DNA of 5,095 nucleotides, taken from assembly GCA_947632295.1 (NCBI GenBank), contig CANROQ010000073.1:1-5095 (forward strand), read 5' to 3'. The notes beneath the pieces are model-generated. The model was not told the DNA's origin, searched no databases, and saw nothing but the letters and a program-made list of their open reading frames with translations. Shown here piece after piece: positions 1 to 4,025 of this stretch. The stretch is from an uncultured Bacilli bacterium. GTDB taxonomy: Bacteria; Bacillota_I; Bacilli_A; RF39; UBA660. Both the position numbers and the translations under genes were made by a program. Position 1 is the first letter of the stretch; the number at the start of each line of letters is the position of its first letter.

Positions 1-984
1 ATACCTTGTCCAAAATGTGGCAAAGTAGATTATACTGATATTCGTGAATTTAATTTAATGTTTGAAACTAATCGTGGTGTTGTTAAGGATGCAACTAGTT
101 TAGTTTACCTACGTCCTGAAACTGCTCAAGGAGAATTTGTTAATTTTAATAATGTTCAAAGAACAATGCGTGCCAAAGTACCTTTTGGTATTGGACAAAT
201 TGGTAAAGCATTTAGAAATGAAATTACGCCTGGTAATTTTACTTTTAGAACAATCGAATTTGAGCAAATGGAACATCAATTATTTTGTAAAGAAGGAACT
301 GATAGTGAATTTTATCAATTTTACAAAAAATATGCTTATGATTTTTTAATTGATTTAGGAATAAATCCGGACAATATTCGTTTTAAAGATCACGAAAAAT
401 TAGCGCATTATGCTAAAGAAGCCTGTGACATTGAATATAAATTCCCATTTTCATGGGGTGAGTTATGGGGAACCCATAATCGTACCAATTATGACTTAAC
501 ACGTCATCAAGAATATTCTAAAAAATCTATGGAGTATTTAGATCCAGAAACTAACGAAAAATATATTCCTTATGTTGTAGAATCATCAGTTGGATGCGAT
601 CGTCTAACTTTAGCTATTCTATCTAATGCCTATGATGAGGAAACTTTAGAAGATGGTACCACACGTGAAATTATGAAGTTTATACCAGCCCTTGCTCCAT
701 ATAAATGTGCCATATTACCACTTATAAAAAAACATCATAGTGCTAAGGCTATGGAAATATATAAGAATTTATCGAAAAATTTTATGTGTACTTATGATGA
801 ATCTGGTAACATTGGAAAACGCTATAGAAGGCAAGATGTAATAGGAACTCCATATTGTATTACTGTCGATGATGAAACTATAAATAATAATACAGTTACT
901 ATTAGAAATCGTGATACAATGGAACAAATTACGTTAGATGTTAGTGAACTTACTTCTTATATTAACGATAAAATTAAATTTTAG
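1..984 (+). CDS. glyS: Glycyl-tRNA synthetase, single-chain class II type (5' end missing)
   Basis: This enzyme charges tRNA-Gly with glycine in the cytoplasm, using ATP. The reading frame is open from base 1, so the start lies outside the window; 327 residues are visible against roughly 460 for the family, so about 130 are missing. In visible-residue numbering: a zinc-type CPKCG at 3-7; YLRPETAQGEFVNF at 36-49; class II motif 2 at 71-95 (FRNEI then FRTIEFEQ); motif 3 at 194-201 reading ESSVGCDR; then the C-terminal anticodon-binding domain from about 230, with RYRRQDVIGTP and RDTMEQ. This is the dimeric single-polypeptide form (also called glyQS), not the separate alpha/beta form. Motif 3 has Ser where I recall Pro in most homologues (EPS). 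It ends with TAG, 76 bases before the sigma-factor gene. No strong terminator follows it. Confidence 0.97.
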   Translation: MPCPKCGKVDYTDIREFNLMFETNRGVVKDATSLVYLRPETAQGEFVNFNNVQRTMRAKVPFGIGQIGKAFRNEITPGNFTFRTIEFEQMEHQLFCKEGTDSEFYQFYKKYAYDFLIDLGINPDNIRFKDHEKLAHYAKEACDIEYKFPFSWGELWGTHNRTNYDLTRHQEYSKKSMEYLDPETNEKYIPYVVESSVGCDRLTLAILSNAYDEETLEDGTTREIMKFIPALAPYKCAILPLIKKHHSAKAMEIYKNLSKNFMCTYDESGNIGKRYRRQDVIGTPYCITVDDETINNNTVTIRNRDTMEQITLDVSELTSYINDKIKF

Positions 985-1013
985 TTGTTAAAATAATAAA
1001 AAAATGATATCAT
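985..1013 (+). promoter_or_regulatory. Candidate housekeeping promoter of the sigma-factor gene
   Basis: TTGTTA (985-990), a 17-base spacer, then TATCAT (1008-1013), preceded by TG plus one base (1005-1007) as in an extended -10. The -35 matches the vegetative consensus at 4 of 6 positions and the -10 at 5 of 6. Predicted transcription would start near 1020, giving a leader of about 40 bases. The -10 sits inside a perfect 10-base palindrome, ATGATATCAT (1004-1013). In DNA this AT-rich chance matches are common, so this is a candidate only. Confidence 0.42.
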
Positions 1014-1060
1014 AAAAACTAAAGAATTTTCTAAATTTTCTTTAATAAGGAGTTGATATC

Positions 1061-1738
1061 ATGCTTTATCATGATCTATTTATTGAAAAACAATTACCAC
1101 CTGTTTTAGATTATGAAGAATTGTGTAGTTATTTCTCTAAAATGTCTGCAGGTGAAAAATCGGCTAGAACTACAATAATTGTCAGTAATATTCGACTTGT
1201 ATTTAAAGAGGTTATGCATAAATTTGTAAATGTTCCTTATGACAAAAATGAATTAATTTCTGTGGGTTTAATTGGATTAATTCAAAGTGTCGATAATTTT
1301 GATATAAATAAAGATATAAAATTTTCAACTTATGCGATTAAATGTATAGATAATGAAATCTTTAAATTTTTAAAGCGAAATAATAAATATCTCGATAATA
1401 TTAGTTTAGATGAAACAACTGATAAGCCACCAATTTTTATACCTGCAAATGAAGAGATTGATTTTAATATTGAAAATAGTGAGATTTATGATTCTATTAA
1501 GAAGGTAATATCAACTTTATCAGTTAGAGATAGAGAAATAGTTAAAAGATATTTTGGCTTATTTGGATACAAGTCTATGACAGAAAAAGATATTGCTAAT
1601 TATTTAAATTTATCGCATTATAATGTGTCTAGAATTATTAGAAATTTTTTAAATAAGTTAAAACGCAATTTGAGAATACAAGATGATATTACTATTAGAG
1701 AATATAAATTAATTAAACATTTAGATAATGGACGATAA
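1061..1738 (+). CDS. SigE/SigK-type RNA polymerase sigma factor, without pro-sequence
   Basis: Sigma-70 family factor of the sporulation mother-cell type (SigE/SigK), 225 residues. QLPPVL (11-16) aligns with the LPPPL that follows the processing site in Bacillus SigE. Region 2 spans about 37-108: SNIRLVF, ELISVGLIGLIQSVDNF (64-80), KFSTYAIKCIDNEI and FLKRNNK, followed by ISLDE as in SigE. There is no full region 3. Region 4 is about 145-203, with TEKDIANYLNLS and NVSRII as the DNA-binding helix-turn-helix, then a C-terminal tail of about 20 residues. The start has AAGGAG at 1047-1052, 8 bases upstream, and an in-frame TAA at 1046-1048 rules out extension. The membrane pro-peptide of roughly 27 residues seen in SigE is therefore absent. 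The gene precedes sepF-divIVA-ileS, matching the sigE/sigG position in Bacillus. Target genes are unknown; a vegetative or residual sporulation role are both possible. Confidence 0.87.
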   Translation: MLYHDLFIEKQLPPVLDYEELCSYFSKMSAGEKSARTTIIVSNIRLVFKEVMHKFVNVPYDKNELISVGLIGLIQSVDNFDINKDIKFSTYAIKCIDNEIFKFLKRNNKYLDNISLDETTDKPPIFIPANEEIDFNIENSEIYDSIKKVISTLSVRDREIVKRYFGLFGYKSMTEKDIANYLNLSHYNVSRIIRNFLNKLKRNLRIQDDITIREYKLIKHLDNGR

Positions 1739-1744
1739 GTTTTA

Positions 1745-1795
1745 ATTAATATTTAACATATTGTTGAATTAAATATTAATGAATAAAATTTTTTT
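1745..1795 (+). terminator. AT-only hairpin with T-run, possible weak terminator after the sigma gene
   Basis: ATTAATATTTAA (1745-1756) is exactly complementary to TTAAATATTAAT (1769-1780). This makes a 12-bp stem with a 12-base loop, followed 8 bases later by seven T (1789-1795). The stem has no G or C, and the gap before the T-run is longer than usual, so termination would be weak. It separates the sigma gene from sepF and may instead only insulate or stabilise the 3' end. Confidence 0.4.
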
Positions 1796-1835
1796 GAAAA
1801 TTCTTACAAAAAATATTTATTTATTTATTTTTATG

Positions 1836-1844
1836 TGATAAAAT
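1836..1844 (+). promoter_or_regulatory. Candidate extended -10 promoter for sepF
   Basis: TG (1836-1837), one base, then TAAAAT (1839-1844) forms an extended -10 with 5 of 6 matches to TATAAT. No good -35 lies 16-18 bases upstream; that stretch is a TTTA repeat (about 1814-1832). Transcription would begin near 1851, giving a leader of about 35 bases. The hairpin ending near 1795 suggests sepF needs its own promoter, which favours this reading. Confidence 0.38.
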
Positions 1845-1871
1845 TATCTATAGTAAGCGTATAAAGAATAG

Positions 1872-1877
1872 AGGAGG
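1872..1877 (+). promoter_or_regulatory. Ribosome binding site fixing the GTG start of sepF
   Basis: AGGAGG, inside GAGGAGGA (1871-1878), lies 7 bases before GTG at 1885. The next in-frame ATG is codon 43, inside the conserved core, so GTG is the only start that keeps the N-terminal membrane helix. Confidence 0.85.
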
Positions 1878-1884
1878 AATAAAC

Positions 1885-2298
1885 GTGGGATTTATAAAAA
1901 AATGGCTTTCTTCAGAAGAAACTGATGTATTTGATACAAATAATGATACAAATGATTATTATACTGTAAATAGCGAAGAAGCATTAAAAGAAAATGATGG
2001 AAAAAATAAAATGATTTTGTTAGAGCCTCGTGCTTATTCAGAATCACAACAAATCGCTGATTTTTTAAAATCGCGAAATACAGTTGTTGTAAATTTAAAA
2101 AGAGTTACATCCGATCAAGCAAAAAGAATTGTCGATTTTTTAAGTGGCACAATTTATGCCATCGGAGGCGATTTACAAAAAATTGGTGGCGGTATATTTT
2201 TATGTACGCCAAATAATGTAAATATTCAAGGAAAAATTACTGATGAACGTGAAGGCAAAGATATTTACGATAATGATGATATAAATACTGAATGGTAA
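1885..2298 (+). CDS. sepF: Cell division protein SepF
   Basis: SepF binds the FtsZ C-terminal tail and the membrane, tethering and organising the Z ring during septum formation. The protein has 137 residues, normal to slightly short for the family. MGFIKKWL (1-8) is the typical amphipathic membrane-binding helix. An acidic, Asn/Asp-rich linker follows (about 9-40). The conserved core (DUF552) runs about 42-117: MILLEPRAY, ADFLKSRNTVVVNLKRV, RIVDFLSGTIYAIGG, then KIGGGIFLCTP. A short acidic tail ends the protein. The GTG start is supported by AGGAGG 7 bases upstream and by the N-terminal helix. In Bacillus the ylm genes flank sepF; here the neighbours are the sigma factor (146 bases upstream) and divIVA (61 bases downstream), with no ylmE, ylmG or ylmH between them. 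Confidence 0.95.
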   Translation: MGFIKKWLSSEETDVFDTNNDTNDYYTVNSEEALKENDGKNKMILLEPRAYSESQQIADFLKSRNTVVVNLKRVTSDQAKRIVDFLSGTIYAIGGDLQKIGGGIFLCTPNNVNIQGKITDEREGKDIYDNDDINTEW

Positions 2299-2301
2299 AA
2301 G

Positions 2302-2329
2302 TTGACTTTTATTAAAAATGTGCTACAAT
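2302..2329 (+). promoter_or_regulatory. Strong vegetative-type promoter for divIVA
   Basis: TTGACT (2302-2307), a 16-base spacer, then TACAAT (2324-2329), preceded by TG and one base (2321-2323) as an extended -10. Each hexamer matches consensus at 5 of 6 positions, making this the best promoter in the window. It begins four bases after the sepF stop codon. Transcription would start near 2336, giving a leader of about 24 bases. Confidence 0.75.
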
Positions 2330-2343
2330 ATCAAGATGTAGCA
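2321..2343 (+). promoter_or_regulatory. Dyad overlapping the divIVA -10 and start site, possible operator
   Basis: TGCTACA (2321-2327) and TGTAGCA (2337-2343) are perfect 7-base inverted arms separated by 9 bases. The left arm covers the extended -10; the right arm lies just past the expected start site. The spacing suits a dimeric repressor binding site. As RNA only the right arm would be fully transcribed, so DNA binding is likelier than a leader hairpin. No known regulator is recognised. Confidence 0.4.
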
Positions 2344-2359
2344 TTTATGAGGTGAGATT

Positions 2360-2839
2360 ATGGAAAAATTTAATCGCACAATGCGTGGGTATGATACAGA
2401 AGAGGTAAAATCCTTTTTAGATCAAGTAATAAAAAAAGTAGAACAAATGACTAGTGAAAATAAGCAAAAAGATGAAGTTATAAAAAAACAAGAAGAAAAA
2501 ATTGCTGAATTAAAAAAATATGAAGAAGAAAATTTAAAACTGCGTCAAAAATTAGAACAATATGAAAGAATGGAATCTACTTTTAATAAGGCCATAATGA
2601 TGGCTCAAAAAACCTCTGATCAAATGCGATTATCCGCTCACAAAGAAAGTGAAACTATTATCGATGATGCGAAAAAGAACGCTAATAGAATTGTAAATGA
2701 AGCTCTATTAAAGGCTGAAAAAATCGAATTAGAATCAAATATGTTAGCGCGTAATGTTCGTGTATTTAAAAAAAGAGTAAAAGATGTCATTGAAGCACAA
2801 CTTGAAGTTGTCAATGATTTAGATAAAATAGAAATGTAA
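2360..2839 (+). CDS. divIVA: DivIVA-family coiled-coil protein, short N-terminus
   Basis: DivIVA proteins bind negatively curved membrane at septum and poles and recruit division, wall-growth or chromosome-anchoring partners. This one has 159 residues, close to Bacillus DivIVA (about 164). RGYDTEEVKSFLDQV (9-23) is the family signature of the N-terminal membrane-binding domain. A long Lys/Glu-rich coiled coil follows (about 25-72), then a second helical region (about 75-155) with AQKTSDQMR, AKKNANRIVNEAL and VIEAQLEVVNDL, as in Bacillus DivIVA. The first nine or so residues found in Bacillus (the LTPxDI segment) are missing. GAGGTGA (2349-2355) precedes the ATG by 4 bases, and in-frame TGA at 2348-2350 prevents a longer form. 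Met replaces the Phe just before RGYD that inserts into membrane in Bacillus. It is followed directly by the ileS T-box, the usual order. GpsB is less likely because the C-terminal half matches DivIVA. Confidence 0.9.
   Translation: MEKFNRTMRGYDTEEVKSFLDQVIKKVEQMTSENKQKDEVIKKQEEKIAELKKYEEENLKLRQKLEQYERMESTFNKAIMMAQKTSDQMRLSAHKESETIIDDAKKNANRIVNEALLKAEKIELESNMLARNVRVFKKRVKDVIEAQLEVVNDLDKIEM
2802..2829 (+). promoter_or_regulatory. Candidate promoter for the T-box operon, inside the 3' end of divIVA
   Basis: TTGAAG (2802-2807), a 16-base spacer, then TAAAAT (2824-2829). Matches are 4 of 6 and 5 of 6. The predicted start near 2836 lies just ahead of T-box stem I (about 2847), the position expected for a leader promoter. 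Read-through from the divIVA promoter is an alternative or additional source of transcript. Confidence 0.4.
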
Positions 2840-2846
2840 AACAAAT

Positions 2847-3048
2847 GATGGAAACGTTATATTAAAAGACTAGTAGAGAGTTAATGGTTGGTGAAAATTA
2901 ACAGTTGGATAATATAAGAATCATTCCTGATGTGTTTTTTTGAATTTAGTAGAAAAAAACGGTAACGCGTTATAGTTATAAGTGCAAGTTCTTGAATTAA
3001 GGTGGTACCGCGGTTTATATCGTCCTTAAGTTAAGAACTTTTTATTTT
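2847..3048 (+). ncRNA. T-box leader, isoleucine specific (AUC specifier)
   Basis: This riboswitch binds uncharged tRNA-Ile and then allows transcription into the genes downstream. Stem I base: GGAA (2850-2853) pairs with TTCC (2924-2927). Mid stem: TTATATT (2857-2863) pairs with AATATAA (2911-2917). Between them the 3' strand holds the specifier loop GAATCA, with codon ATC at 2920-2922 followed by the conserved A. AGAGAG is at 2875-2880, and the distal stem GTTAAT/ATTAAC (2880-2885/2897-2902) caps a GGTTGGTGAAA loop. A further stem pairs GTTTTTTT (2934-2941) with AAAAAAAC (2953-2960). The T-box sequence AAGGTGGTACCGCG is at 2999-3012; its UGGU (3003-3006) would pair with tRNA acceptor ACCA, consistent with the A discriminator of tRNA-Ile. 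The antiterminator uses TTAAGG (2997-3002) with CCTTAA (3024-3029). The downstream ileS agrees with the Ile reading. Confidence 0.95.
2986..3048 (+). terminator. Leader terminator of the Ile T-box
   Basis: AAGTTCTT (2986-2993) is fully complementary to AAGAACTT (3033-3040). The stem continues inward through a G·U pair, an A-U pair and one mismatch to TTAAGG/CCTTAA (2997-3002/3024-3029). TTTTTATTTT (3039-3048) follows. It is the regulated terminator in front of the exchanger gene and ileS. Its stem encloses the T-box rather than lying wholly downstream of it. Confidence 0.8.
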
Positions 3049-3061
3049 ATGGGAGGTTATC

Positions 3062-4015
3062 ATGTTATTACAAATTATAATATTAATAGTTAGTTTTGTC
3101 ATTTTAATTAAAGGTGCCGATATTTTTGTCGATGGCGCATCTTCTTTGGCTCAAAATTTTAAAGTTTCGAAAATGTTAATAGGTCTTACGATTGTAGCTT
3201 TTGGAACTAGTGCACCGGAATTTGCAGTATCGGTAAAATCGATTATTTCTAATAATTCTGATATGGTTTTAGGTAATGTCATTGGTAGTAACATTTTAAA
3301 TATTTTATTGATTATAGGTATTTGTTCATTAATAAGACCAGTTATTATTAAAAATAATACAATTAAAAAAGAAATTCCTATTGTTATTTTGATTAGTACG
3401 TTATTATTTTTCTTAATAAAGGATGACTTGTTTGTAAGTGGTATTACTAATGAAATTAGTCGTAATGATGGTTTTATTATTTTACTTTTCTTTACTATTT
3501 TTGTTTATTATTTAATTTCTATTGTACGCAATAAAAAAGATAATGATGCAGATGAGATAGTGCAATATGGTATATCAAAATCACTTTTCTTTACATTATT
3601 GGGTATTGGTTGTATTGTCGTTGGCAGTAATTTTGTTGTTGAAAGTGCAAGTCGTATCGCTACTACTTTAGGAGTAAGCCAAAAGATGATTGCGTTAACA
3701 ATCGTAGCATTTGGAACATCTTTGCCTGAATTAGTGACATCGATTGTGTCTATTAAAAAAGGAGAACAAGAAATTTTAGTTGGAAATATTGTGGGCAGTA
3801 ATATTTTTAATGTCGGGGTTGTTCTAGGTATACCAGTTGCTTTATTTGGTAGTATTAAAGCCGTTGGTTTTAATAATTATGATTTGATAGTATTTTTATT
3901 GTCCGCTTTTTTGCTATTTATATTTTCAATTAAAGATCATAAAATTAATAAATTTGAAGGTGCATGTATGTTAATTATATTTGCTATATATTATACATTT
4001 GTAATTATGGGTTAG
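3062..4015 (+). CDS. CaCA-family cation exchanger (Na+/Ca2+ exchanger-like, YrbG type)
   Basis: Predicted inner-membrane antiporter, probably expelling Ca2+ in exchange for Na+ or H+. It has 317 residues, close to archaeal NCX and E. coli YrbG. Two inverted alpha repeats are clear: GTSAPE (48-53) with GNVIGSN (71-77) and N80; GTSLPE (218-223) with GNIVGSN (241-247) and N250. The repeats share TIVAFGTS exactly. About ten hydrophobic segments are visible (roughly 1-18, 35-58, 68-90, 104-120, 136-155, 173-192, 206-230, 238-265, 272-292, 297-316). A short charged loop (156-167, RNKKDNDADEIV) divides the halves, with no large Ca2+-binding regulatory domain. Ligand-type E53 and E223 are both present. 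N250 stands where NCX_Mj and the K+-dependent exchangers carry Asp, as I recall, so K+ dependence is unlikely. GGAGGT (3052-3057) serves the ATG. It lies directly after the T-box and 10 bases before ileS. The transported ion is inferred from family. Confidence 0.92.
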   Translation: MLLQIIILIVSFVILIKGADIFVDGASSLAQNFKVSKMLIGLTIVAFGTSAPEFAVSVKSIISNNSDMVLGNVIGSNILNILLIIGICSLIRPVIIKNNTIKKEIPIVILISTLLFFLIKDDLFVSGITNEISRNDGFIILLFFTIFVYYLISIVRNKKDNDADEIVQYGISKSLFFTLLGIGCIVVGSNFVVESASRIATTLGVSQKMIALTIVAFGTSLPELVTSIVSIKKGEQEILVGNIVGSNIFNVGVVLGIPVALFGSIKAVGFNNYDLIVFLLSAFLLFIFSIKDHKINKFEGACMLIIFAIYYTFVIMG

Positions 4016-4019
4016 GAGG
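4014..4019 (+). promoter_or_regulatory. ileS ribosome binding site overlapping the exchanger stop codon
   Basis: AGGAGG overlaps the last two bases of the TAG stop (4013-4015) and lies 6 bases before the ileS ATG at 4026. This tight junction indicates one transcript and possible translational coupling. Confidence 0.85.
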
Positions 4020-4025
4020 AAAAAT

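Noticed and set aside
137..349. Second-frame open frame of 70 codons inside glyS
   Set aside because: It is fully overlapped by conserved glyS motifs in another frame and its product resembles nothing known.
1021..1043. AAAGAA/TTCTTT inverted repeat between glyS and the sigma gene as a terminator
   Set aside because: The stem is only 6 bp, almost all A-T, with an 11-base loop and no T-run after it; the AAGGAG ribosome site follows directly.
1814..1832. TTTA short tandem repeat upstream of sepF as a phase-variable tract
   Set aside because: There are only about four imperfect units in very AT-rich DNA. It could alter promoter spacing, but the run is too short to support phase variation.
2808..2829. 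TTGTCA paired with TAAAAT as the T-box promoter
   Set aside because: The spacer is only 10 bases; TTGAAG at 2802-2807 with a 16-base spacer to the same -10 is a better pair.
2638..2844. Minus-strand open frame of 68 codons opposite divIVA
   Set aside because: It lies entirely within the divIVA antisense strand, has low-complexity Ser/Phe/Thr composition from the Lys/Glu coiled-coil codons, and runs into T-box leader space with no supporting ribosome site.
2919..2923. Reading the T-box specifier as TCA (Ser) or GAA (Glu)
   Set aside because: Placement relative to the helix ends and the following A and TTCC matches AUC at 2920-2922, and the downstream ileS supports Ile.
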